This document shows positions 6,736 through 14,654 of a stretch of DNA of 59,014 nucleotides, piece after piece. How positions within the stretch are numbered: position 1 is the first letter of the stretch; each line of letters starts with the position of its first letter. A program made the translations under genes and the position numbers. The DNA is from Nevskiaceae bacterium (GTDB taxonomy: Bacteria; Pseudomonadota; Gammaproteobacteria; Steroidobacterales; Steroidobacteraceae): assembly GCA_018883185.1 (NCBI GenBank), contig VEQP01000017.1:1-59014 (forward strand), read 5' to 3'. The notes beneath the pieces are model-generated. The model saw only the letters and a list, made by a program, of their open reading frames with translations. It did not search any database and was not told where the DNA came from.

Positions 6736-9681
6736 TTAGAACGACACCTTGACGCGGGCGAACAGATACCGACCCAGCGCGTCATAGACTTGCGGGTAGG
6801 TGTTGCCGTTGCCGGTGGTGCCGACGCTCGCGTTGATCGAGGGATCGTTGTCGAGGACGTTGTTCACGCCGATCGTGGCAGCAATCTTCTCGTTGAACAC
6901 GTACGTGCCGGCGAGGTCGAAGTAGCTCTCAGCAGCGAAAGAGCGGTCGATACGGGTCGCCGCCTGCTGGTAGCCCTCGACGCTGCCGTAGTAGCGCCAG
7001 GTCAAAGCGAGGTCGAGGTTCCACGGGGTCTCGTAACCCACGCGGAACTGGTGACGCCACTTCGGGTTCGGCGTACCGCACGAGCCGGCGAAGAAGCCCA
7101 CGCAGTCATAGGCCGAAAGGCCCGGACCCGGCTCCGTCGACAACTCGTTCAGGTAGGTGCCCTGGAGGTTGAAGTTCAGGCTGCCCGCGCCCACATCGAG
7201 GCCGGCATAGCTGAAGTTCACGTCCACACCTGAGGTGGCGAGCGAACCGATGTTGATGTTCAGGTCCTGCACGAGACCCGAACCCAGCCACAACTGACCG
7301 AGCGCGTTGCGCTTGATGCGACCGCAAGCGGCCGCGTCATTGTTGTTGTAGCAGGCCTTCAGGGTGTTGATCGGACCGAACGAACCCACGGTCTTGTCGA
7401 CCGTGATGTCGAAGTAGTCGATCGAAGCCACGAAGCCCGGCAGAGCCGACGGGGTGATGATGATGCCCGCTGTGAGGGTGTCCGACTCCTCGGGGTTGAG
7501 GTTCGGGTTACCGCCACCCAGCAGCTGGTACTGACCCGCCGGGCTGTCGAGCGCCGCCTTGCCTACGTTGGCTGCCGGCACGCCGGTGGCCAAGCACTGA
7601 GCCGCAGTCGCCTTCACGCCGCTGACGGTGGTGCCGAGTGCCTCACCGCAGGGGTCGCCGTCCAGATCGAACAGGCCGTTGCCCTGCGCGGTGAACAACT
7701 CGATGATGTTCGCCGCACGGACTGCGCGCTGGAAGCTGCCGCGGACGCGGAAGTCTTCCACCGGCGACCACTCGAGACCCAGCTTGTAGGTATCGGTGTT
7801 GACCTTGCCGTAGTCCGAGTAACGGTAGGCGACGTCGAGGCTGAGGCTCTCGGCGAAGGTCTTGCCCTGCACGAGCGGCAGACGGCCTTCGAGGAAGAGA
7901 TCCTTGACCTGGGTCGCGCCCTTGAGACCGATGGTCGGACCACCGGTACCCGAGAGGGCCGCACTCGTCAGCAGCGCATCGGTGGTGTTCTCCAGCGAGT
8001 CGCGGCGGTATTCGGCACCGAGTGCGATCTGCGCGCCTTCTTCAGCGGCCGGCATCTTCACGCCGTAGCTGTTGAGATCGCCCGTGAAGGTCAGGGTGTA
8101 GACCTCCTGGTCGATCGTGCCGGCCTGCAGACCCGGGGCCTGCAGGTAATTGAGGGCGTCTTGCGTGACGCCACCGGTCTTGAACGCGTTGTAGGGCTTG
8201 CAACCCGGATCCGAGCCGTTTACCACCGAGCGGCAGGTCGGCACGCCGTTGACCAACACCACATCGAGAGCGTTCTTGATGCGATCGATCACGAAGTAGT
8301 TCAGCGTCTGCTGGTCGGCCTTCAACGTCGAACGCTGGGCCGCAAAGTCGTAGCCCCACGCATCGTTGATGTCGCCCCGCACGCCGACGACGGCGCGGTA
8401 GGACTGGTTGGTGAACGACTGCTGACGACCGCCACCTTCGGTGTTACGACGACCGATGTACATCGGCACGCTTTCACCGGCAGCAATCTTCGCGGCCGTG
8501 CAACCGATCGCGGCGCGGTTGGCCGCCGGGATGAACGGGTTGTCGCAGTTGATGGTCGAGGTGTCACCGATGAAGATGCCGCCTGGCGCGATCTGCGCCA
8601 CCGAGCGGTAGTCGGTGAACATCAGCTGGGTGTAGACGTCGGCCTTGTCGTTGAGCTCATAGTGGCCGCTGGCGCCCAGGGTGTAGCGGTCTGACGGACG
8701 CAGGTAGTGGTTGGTGGGACCGAAGTTGTACTGGTCGGTCGCACTGCTGAAATTGCGCCAGGTCGAGCCGTCGGAGCCCACCGTGAAGTTGTAGGTGGCG
8801 AAGTCCGTGAAGCGGCCCGGCGATGCCGTGGAGGAACCACCGCAGGTGAAGGACGGCGGCGTGCCGGCCTGACCACCCAGCGAGCAGGCCGAGAAGTCAC
8901 GGTCACGCTGCAGGATTTCGTCGTTGGTCTGGGCGTTGAAGTAGGCGACGAAGTTGCCGCGGCCATCGCCCGTATTCATGCCGACGATGATGCCGCCCTC
9001 GCGGCCGAAGCCGTCGGTGACGTTACCCGGGGGCAGCTTGAACTGCGCCGGGTTGGTGGCTGCACGACCGGCGATCACCTGTCGCAGGCCCGTGGCACCC
9101 GGGCCACCGAAGCCGTTGTTGTGCTGATAGAAGCTGTACTGACCCGAGATCTCGACACCTTCGAAATCCCGCTTGGTGATGAAGTTCACCACGCCCGCGA
9201 TGGCGTCCGAACCGTACACGGCCGACGAACCGCCGGTGAGTACTTCGACGCGCTCGACGAGCTGGGTCGGGATCTGGTTGAGGTCAGCGGCCGAGCTGCC
9301 GACGCCGCCGTAAGGCATGCGACGACCGTCGACCAGCACCAAGGTGCGCGAGGAACCGAGACCGCGGAGGTTGACCGTGGCGGTGCCTGAGGCGCCGTTG
9401 GCGACCGTGGCGTTCTGCGCGGCGAAAGCCTGCGGCAGCTGGTTGATGAGATCTTCGATACGCGTCACGCCCTGCGTGGTGATATCCGCCGCAGTGACCT
9501 GCGTGATCGGGCTCGAAGACTCAAGGTTCGCCTGCTTCAGGCGCGAACCGGTCACGACGACCGTTTCGAGCGATTCAGCGGTGGCCGCTTCCTGAGCCAG
9601 TGCCGGCGTCATGCTCGCCGGAACCAGCCCCAGAATCAGCGCACGCCGAACGGCGAGTGCGACATTGGAGTTGGGTTGCAT
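6736..9681 (-). CDS. TonB-dependent outer membrane receptor
   Basis: The 981-residue protein imports a ligand across the outer membrane using TonB energy. It has a signal peptide (ends near residue 29, ALAQE), a short N-terminal segment LETVVVTGSRL, and a plug domain at about residues 45-165 with the hallmarks VNLRGLGSSRTLVLVDGRR and VLTGGSSAVYGSDAIAGVVN. A long 22-strand barrel follows and ends in VKVSF, the C-terminal Phe needed for membrane insertion. Length and lack of an N-terminal signalling extension fit the receptor class common in Steroidobacter and Caulobacter relatives. The ligand cannot be told from sequence. It is flanked by a beta-hydroxylase and a TPR-sulfotransferase and has its own terminator. 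Confidence 0.95.
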   Translation of the reverse strand: MQPNSNVALAVRRALILGLVPASMTPALAQEAATAESLETVVVTGSRLKQANLESSSPITQVTAADITTQGVTRIEDLINQLPQAFAAQNATVANGASGTATVNLRGLGSSRTLVLVDGRRMPYGGVGSSAADLNQIPTQLVERVEVLTGGSSAVYGSDAIAGVVNFITKRDFEGVEISGQYSFYQHNNGFGGPGATGLRQVIAGRAATNPAQFKLPPGNVTDGFGREGGIIVGMNTGDGRGNFVAYFNAQTNDEILQRDRDFSACSLGGQAGTPPSFTCGGSSTASPGRFTDFATYNFTVGSDGSTWRNFSSATDQYNFGPTNHYLRPSDRYTLGASGHYELNDKADVYTQLMFTDYRSVAQIAPGGIFIGDTSTINCDNPFIPAANRAAIGCTAAKIAAGESVPMYIGRRNTEGGGRQQSFTNQSYRAVVGVRGDINDAWGYDFAAQRSTLKADQQTLNYFVIDRIKNALDVVLVNGVPTCRSVVNGSDPGCKPYNAFKTGGVTQDALNYLQAPGLQAGTIDQEVYTLTFTGDLNSYGVKMPAAEEGAQIALGAEYRRDSLENTTDALLTSAALSGTGGPTIGLKGATQVKDLFLEGRLPLVQGKTFAESLSLDVAYRYSDYGKVNTDTYKLGLEWSPVEDFRVRGSFQRAVRAANIIELFTAQGNGLFDLDGDPCGEALGTTVSGVKATAAQCLATGVPAANVGKAALDSPAGQYQLLGGGNPNLNPEESDTLTAGIIITPSALPGFVASIDYFDITVDKTVGSFGPINTLKACYNNNDAAACGRIKRNALGQLWLGSGLVQDLNINIGSLATSGVDVNFSYAGLDVGAGSLNFNLQGTYLNELSTEPGPGLSAYDCVGFFAGSCGTPNPKWRHQFRVGYETPWNLDLALTWRYYGSVEGYQQAATRIDRSFAAESYFDLAGTYVFNEKIAATIGVNNVLDNDPSINASVGTTGNGNTYPQVYDALGRYLFARVKVSF

Positions 9682-9691
9682 TTGTTTCCCT

Positions 9692-9743
9692 CGTTAACGT
9701 TAGGACACTAGTGTTCCTGCGCAGAGCCGATAACCTCCGGAGG
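9692..9743. promoter_or_regulatory. Cluster of three short palindromes upstream of the receptor
   Basis: Within 52 bp just upstream of the receptor start lie CGTTAACG (9692-9699), ACACTAGTGT (9705-9714) and CCTCCGGAGG (9734-9743), all perfect palindromes. They would fall in the 5' leader or core promoter of the minus-strand receptor gene. Operator function is inference. The rest of 9682-9900 is an AT-richer region that must also serve the plus-strand TPR-sulfotransferase. Confidence 0.3.
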
Positions 9744-9915
9744 CAAAGCCGGCGCTGACAGGTGCGTGAATACTACCGAATTTGTCGCAGGATTGAAATT
9801 GTTGTTGTGAAGAAGCAACAGTGCGTTCATCGCCTGTCGTTTTGTACCGACGGCGCTGCTCGCGCCCTGCGGTAGTCCCCGCAACCTCGGCCCGCCCGTT
9901 ATGATGCGCGCCACC

Positions 9916-11898
9916 ATGACGCTCACCCTCGATCAGGCCCTGGACGCCGGGCTGCGCGCCCAGCATGCCCGGGACCTTGTTGCGGCCGAGCGGGCCTATC
10001 GTCAGGCGCTCGACATCGCCCCGAATGATCCGGAAACCAACAGTCTGCTGGGTCTCGCCCTGGCGCAGGCGGGTCGCCTTGAGGAGGGCCTTGGCGCGTT
10101 GCACCGAGCGGTTGAACTCGACCCGGACGAGAGCGCGCTACAGATGAACCTCGCCGAGGGGCTCGCCCTCGCACAGCGCTGGCGCGATGCGCAGCAGGTG
10201 CTGCTGGCCTTGATCGAGCGCTGGCCGGTGCAGGGCCCGGCGTGGACCCGACTGGGGGACGCCTGCCTGGCACTCGAGGAGCGTGAGGCCGCCTTGCTCG
10301 CATGGCGTCGGGCGCATGAACTCGATGTCGATGCCGTGGAACCTGCCCGCAAGCTCGCCACGCTCGCCCGCGAGACGGGTCAAGGCGACGAGGCCATCGC
10401 GGTGCTCGAGCAGACGCTCAGCCTGCGGCCGACGGAGCCCGCTCTGCTTGCGGTGCTGTGTGACTTGCTCGTCGATCAACGTGCGTGGGGACGGTTGCAG
10501 GCCACGGCTCAGGCCTGGGCGGGTGGCGAGCGTAACGAGCCCTTGCCGTGGTACTTCCTCGCCCAGTCGCTGTTCGAGCAGGGGCGGCACCGCGAAGCCG
10601 TGGAAGCGTTCGCGAACTATCTGTCGCTCGGCGCACACGGCGTGGCGGATTTGGCCGCGTTCGCCGGTCTTTGCTTGCATGCACACGACTACACCGGTGC
10701 GGAGGCGGCGCTCGCAGCGGCACGCGAGATCGACGCCCAGCATCCCGAAGTGCTCGCCAAGAGCGCGCTGCTGCACATGTATTTCGGTCGTTTCGAGGCA
10801 GCGAAGGCGGCCTGTCTCGCCTGCCTCGAGCGCGAACCGTTGCACGTGCCGGTGCATACGCTGCTGAGCCGCCTCTCGCAGGGCGCGCTGTCCGCCGAGT
10901 CGCTGCAGCGCATGGAGCAGGTGACAACCACTGAGCTCGCGCCCTTCGATCTGCGTATTCCGGCAGCCTTTGCGGTCGCTCACGCGTTCGATGCTCTGGA
11001 TGATATTGACAGTGCGTTTGCGGCCTACGCTCGGGCGCATGCGCTGTCGGCGGAGCGCGATCGGCTCGAGGGTCGGGTGTATGACCGATCACTTGTCGAG
11101 TCGCGCACACGTCGATTGATGGAACTCGACTGGGGCGCCCCGCTCGCGGGCGAGGCGGGTGAGGCGCGGCCGATTTTCATCGTCGGTATGCCGCGTTCGG
11201 GCACGACGCTCATCGAGGCGATGCTCGGCGCGCACCCGCAGGTGCAGGCCAACGGCGAGTTGCTTGGCATGCAGGCACTGCTCGCGCAATTCGAGACCGA
11301 GGATCGCGCCGGACGGCGCATCGATGCGGCTGGCTTGCGAGCGATGGCGGCTCACTACCGCGCCGAGTTGCCGCGAGCGGCGGGCAAGTCGCACGTCACC
11401 GACAAGCATCCGCTGAATTTTTTGGCAGTGGGTCTCATCCTCACCTTGTTTCCGAACGCGGTCGTCCTCCACGCGCGCCGTGATCCGCTCGAGACCGGCT
11501 GGTCGATTTTCCGGCAGGAATTCAGCAAGCGTTGGTCGTTCACGCATCAGCTCGAAGACATCGGGCATTTCTATGGCGAATACGTCCGCTTGATGAGTCA
11601 CTGGGAGCGACGCTTCCCAGGGCGCATTCTTACCGTGCAGTACGAGGATTTCGCCGGCGGCTTCGCCGACGCGGCGCCGTCTATCGTGCAGGCCTGTGGC
11701 CTGCCCTGGGATCCCCGATGTCTCGATTTCGCCGGTGCTCCGCAAGCGATCGCCACATTCAGTTCGGTGGATGTCCGTCGTCCGGTGAGCGTGCGTCGCG
11801 GTCGCGCCGCGCTGTATGCCGCGCATCTTGAGCCGCTGCGCAGCGCGTTGCAGGCCGCGGGCGTGGATCTTCAGACCGGTGGGTCGGCGAGCCGCTGA
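9916..11898 (+). CDS. TPR repeat-containing sulfotransferase
   Basis: A 660-residue protein. Residues 1-~380 are a run of TPR units (for example AERAYRQALDIAPNDPETNS, then LALAQAGRLEEGLGALHRAV). The C-terminal third is a PAPS-dependent sulfotransferase: the 5'-phosphosulfate loop FIVGMPRSGTTLIEA starts near residue 420 and the 3'-phosphate segment is VLHARRDPLETGWSIF. It would transfer sulfate from PAPS to a hydroxyl group, possibly on a protein docked to the TPRs. No signal peptide is seen. ATGs at 9901 and 9904 are alternative starts; none has a good ribosome site. Its last 28 nt overlap the convergent second sulfotransferase. Confidence 0.88.
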   Translation: MTLTLDQALDAGLRAQHARDLVAAERAYRQALDIAPNDPETNSLLGLALAQAGRLEEGLGALHRAVELDPDESALQMNLAEGLALAQRWRDAQQVLLALIERWPVQGPAWTRLGDACLALEEREAALLAWRRAHELDVDAVEPARKLATLARETGQGDEAIAVLEQTLSLRPTEPALLAVLCDLLVDQRAWGRLQATAQAWAGGERNEPLPWYFLAQSLFEQGRHREAVEAFANYLSLGAHGVADLAAFAGLCLHAHDYTGAEAALAAAREIDAQHPEVLAKSALLHMYFGRFEAAKAACLACLEREPLHVPVHTLLSRLSQGALSAESLQRMEQVTTTELAPFDLRIPAAFAVAHAFDALDDIDSAFAAYARAHALSAERDRLEGRVYDRSLVESRTRRLMELDWGAPLAGEAGEARPIFIVGMPRSGTTLIEAMLGAHPQVQANGELLGMQALLAQFETEDRAGRRIDAAGLRAMAAHYRAELPRAAGKSHVTDKHPLNFLAVGLILTLFPNAVVLHARRDPLETGWSIFRQEFSKRWSFTHQLEDIGHFYGEYVRLMSHWERRFPGRILTVQYEDFAGGFADAAPSIVQACGLPWDPRCLDFAGAPQAIATFSSVDVRRPVSVRRGRAALYAAHLEPLRSALQAAGVDLQTGGSASR

Positions 11899-13415
11899 CG
11901 CCAGGGTTCGAGTTCGCTCGCATAGTGCTGCCAGCGCCCTGCGGAGCGATGATGCAGCGGTTCGCGTACCTGCCAAACGCTGGCGGTTTTCACGAGCGTC
12001 TTTTGCCGGTGGAATTCGAGGCAGGCAGGCTCCCAAGGCAGACCGAGCGCATCAAGCAGTCGGCGCACGCTGTTTTCCGGCTCCTTTACCAATGATTCGT
12101 AATCCACTTCGATGAGCTCGTGCGCGTACAGCGAGCGCCAATGCTGCATCAATCTTTGGTACTCACGCAGATGATGGGCAATGTCGTCGAGGTCGGTCGC
12201 GTAGGCCATTGAGTGATCGAGGTGCAGAAACCAGATCGACAATAGATTGTCGAGCGCGTTGCGGCGCGTGTGCACGATGCGCGCTCGCGGAAACAGCGCC
12301 TTGATCAGCCCGATGTGCTGGAAGTTGTCCGGCCGCTTGTCGGTGACGTAGTCCGCACCCGAATGAATTCTTTGTATGCCGTGCAGATAGGCTTCTGCGG
12401 CCGCTTGGGCGCGTGTGGCGTCGAGGCCTTGGCAGGCGGCGGGGTAAGGCTGGAAGTGCTGCTGCACGATCGTGGGCAGTAGTGGCAGCTCGCCGGCGCG
12501 CCGCACCTGCGGATGGGCAGCAAGAATCTGCTCAAGCAGCGTCGAGCCCGAGCGGAACATGCCGCAGATAAACACCAACCGCGGCGCGTCCCCGGTCTTT
12601 GTCGGGGCTGCAGGTTTCATTGGAGCCTGTGCAGCGCTCGTTTGCGGGAATGCCGCGATGAGTGCGTCGATGTAGCGCGAATAGGCGTCTCGGTCGTAAC
12701 GCTCGCCCGCCGCCAATGCGCTCATCCGGCTCGCTGTATTGGCCGTGCGATACGCCCGCCAGGCTTCGGAATACTCCCCTGCGGCATCGAGCGCGCGACC
12801 GAGCGCGAAGCCGAGTTCGGCACGCGGGCCCCACTGCGTGCCAGTCGCTGCGAGCGCTCTGCGCAGGCGCGGGATCAGCGGCTCCTCGGCATGCGTGATC
12901 ACGGACGCGTTGGCCAGGCGCGCGAGTGCGTCGGGGTGATCGGCTTGCAGTGCGAGCACGCGTGCATAGGCCTCACGCGCCGCCTCGCGCTCGCCCCTAT
13001 CTTCGTGCAGGTTTGCGAGGTTCATCCAGGCGGGCAAATACTTCGGGTTGAGTTGCAGCGCGCGCCGCAACTCGATTTCCGCAAGCTCGGCACGTTGGAG
13101 GTCGTCGGCGTAAATCACGCCGCGATTCAAGTGCGCTTCCTCCGGGCCATCAAGGCCGAGTTCGAGTGCGCGGGCGTAACTCGTCAGCGCGGCCTCAGGC
13201 TCGCCGCAGCGCCGTTGCATGCGCGCGAGGTTGTACCAAGTGTCGGCGAGCGCAGGCCATTGCGAGAGCACCTGCTGCAGCGTGGCGGCGCTGGCCGCCC
13301 ACGCCCCGTTGCGTTCCTGCTCGGCCGCCTGCGTCAGCAGGCGCTCGGCCGCGGCCTGGCCTTCGCTGGCTGGGCCGTCGTTCAGCGGCCTGTTATTCAC
13401 CGGCCCGTCAGTCAC
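11871..13415 (-). CDS. TPR repeat-containing sulfotransferase (second type)
   Basis: A 514-residue protein with TPR units over about residues 20-165 (WYNLARMQRRCGEPEAALTS, then MNLANLHEDRGEREAAREAY) and a sulfotransferase domain. The PAPS loop is FICGMFRSGSTLLEQ at 283-297, and the 3'-phosphate segment is IVHTRRNALDNLLSIWF. It differs enough from the gene it faces (9916-11898) that recent duplication is unlikely. The GTG start at 13415 overlaps the stop of the DUF192 gene by 4 nt (GTGA), so the two form an operon. No signal peptide is present, so it should act in the cytoplasm. The acceptor is unknown. Confidence 0.87.
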   Translation of the reverse strand: MTDGPVNNRPLNDGPASEGQAAAERLLTQAAEQERNGAWAASAATLQQVLSQWPALADTWYNLARMQRRCGEPEAALTSYARALELGLDGPEEAHLNRGVIYADDLQRAELAEIELRRALQLNPKYLPAWMNLANLHEDRGEREAAREAYARVLALQADHPDALARLANASVITHAEEPLIPRLRRALAATGTQWGPRAELGFALGRALDAAGEYSEAWRAYRTANTASRMSALAAGERYDRDAYSRYIDALIAAFPQTSAAQAPMKPAAPTKTGDAPRLVFICGMFRSGSTLLEQILAAHPQVRRAGELPLLPTIVQQHFQPYPAACQGLDATRAQAAAEAYLHGIQRIHSGADYVTDKRPDNFQHIGLIKALFPRARIVHTRRNALDNLLSIWFLHLDHSMAYATDLDDIAHHLREYQRLMQHWRSLYAHELIEVDYESLVKEPENSVRRLLDALGLPWEPACLEFHRQKTLVKTASVWQVREPLHHRSAGRWQHYASELEPWRQRLADPPV

Positions 13416-13912
13416 CGAAAGACGGAGTGCAGCACTCGATCGCCCGGTCGGATTCCCCGGCGTGCCGCCTCGCCGCCACGCAATTCGAGGATGGCCTTGA
13501 CGGGGACATCGGGCCCGACGGGGTCGAGCGAGAGGGGGGTGGTGTTGGCAAAGATCGCCGCGATGCGTCCGCGCGCATCGATGAACAGCATGTCGAGCGG
13601 GATGTAGGTGTTCTTCATCCAGAAGTACGACACCCGCGGCGCTTCATTGACGAACAGCATGCCCTGATCGGCGGGCAGTTCGCGAACGAACATCAGACCT
13701 TGGCGTTGGCGCGAGGCGGAATCAGCGATCCAGATACGAAACCGGTGGCTGCCGGCCTGCGTGCGGATGTCGAGTTCCCCTTGCGGGTAGGTGGCGAGGT
13801 CCTGCAGCGGCGGCTCGCCGACCCCGCCTTGGGCGGGTGCGTAGGGGGTACTGCAGAGGGCGAGCAGCAGCGCCACACCCATGGCCGGCAAACAGCGAGA
13901 GCGTCGGTTCAT
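13412..13912 (-). CDS. DUF192 family exported protein
   Basis: A 166-residue protein with a signal peptide (MNRRSRCLPAMGVALLLALC) and a DUF192 domain. Typical pieces are the segment RQRQGLMFVRELPADQGMLF, then YFWMKNTYIPLDMLFID and the ending AILELRGGEAARRGIRPGD. Members are small beta-rich periplasmic proteins of unknown function. The ATG at 13912 gives the signal peptide; a longer upstream extension adds only a poor non-signal sequence. It is the first gene of a pair with the sulfotransferase downstream (GTGA overlap). Confidence 0.85.
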   Translation of the reverse strand: MNRRSRCLPAMGVALLLALCSTPYAPAQGGVGEPPLQDLATYPQGELDIRTQAGSHRFRIWIADSASRQRQGLMFVRELPADQGMLFVNEAPRVSYFWMKNTYIPLDMLFIDARGRIAAIFANTTPLSLDPVGPDVPVKAILELRGGEAARRGIRPGDRVLHSVFR

Positions 13913-14005
13913 AAGCCCCGCAGCATACCGCGAGCGGATCGAGGAAGCCGCATTGGGCTGTGAGGTGCTAAAAAACCATCGAGACCTTGCTAGACTCGGG
14001 CATAG

Positions 14006-14491
14006 ATGTATCGGCAACTGTTTAGATCATGGTTACGCATCGCCGCGGTGGTCTTGTTGCCCTGCGTGTTGGCGGCGTGTGCAGCGTTCGGCCCGCGGCT
14101 TGAAACCCCACAGTTGTCGATCGCCGGCGTGGAACTCGTCAAGGGCGATTTGTTCGAGCAGCGGTTCAAAGCCCGGTTGCGCGTGCAGAACCCGAACAAC
14201 GTCGAACTCGCCGTGCGTGGCATCACGTACACGCTGGAGTTGGGCGGCGAAGAGTTGGGGCGCGGCCTCTCCGGCAGCAGTTTCGTTGTGCCAGCGCGCG
14301 GCGAGGCGCAGTTCGACATGTTGGTGACCGCCAATCTGGCCGGCACCTTGTTGAAGATCATCGAGCGCGCGCGGCGCGACGGTGGCATGCCGGACGAGCT
14401 TGCCTACCACTTGCGTGGTCAGGTCAAACTCGACCGTGGCGTCGTCCGAACCGTGCCCTTCGACGAGAAGGGTTCGCTGCGAATTCGTTGA
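14006..14491 (+). CDS. LEA type 2 (WHy domain) lipoprotein
   Basis: A 161-residue lipoprotein. The signal peptide ends in a lipobox (VLAAC, Cys near residue 25), so it should be lipid-anchored. The mature part is a WHy/LEA14-like beta sandwich, with the hallmark RLRVQNPNNVELAVRGITYT near residues 58-77 and a second strand set ending DRGVVRTVPFDEKGSL. Such proteins are linked to stress or envelope roles, without a firm biochemical function. The gene is divergent from the DUF192 gene, with 93 bp between them for promoters. Confidence 0.85.
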   Translation: MYRQLFRSWLRIAAVVLLPCVLAACAAFGPRLETPQLSIAGVELVKGDLFEQRFKARLRVQNPNNVELAVRGITYTLELGGEELGRGLSGSSFVVPARGEAQFDMLVTANLAGTLLKIIERARRDGGMPDELAYHLRGQVKLDRGVVRTVPFDEKGSLRIR

Positions 14492-14502
14492 GACTGCGGG
14501 AC

Positions 14503-14604
14503 ATGACCGCTCGGCGTATCGCGCTCGTCATTGTGCTCATCTTGCTGGTGGCGGGTTCGATCGCCATCGGTTGGATCACCGCCAACTGGCCGCACCTCGA
14601 TTAA
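14503..14604 (+). CDS. Very small single-span membrane protein (33 aa)
   Basis: The short frame starts at the ATG at 14503, 11 nt after the LEA lipoprotein stop, and ends TAA at 14604. It encodes an Arg-containing start (MTARR), one strongly hydrophobic span (IALVIVLILLVAGSIAIGWI) and a short polar tail. Position and composition resemble small gammaproteobacterial membrane proteins. The ribosome site is weak, so translation is uncertain. Confidence 0.4.
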   Translation: MTARRIALVIVLILLVAGSIAIGWITANWPHLD

Positions 14605-14654
14605 GCGACTGCAACCTAGTCGGGTTCGTTGCAGTCGGAGTGCATACTCGCACC

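Noticed and set aside
12513-13607. Plus-strand frame of over 360 codons opposite the second sulfotransferase
   Set aside because: It is antisense to a protein with clear PAPS and TPR motifs; composition is that of a shadow frame.
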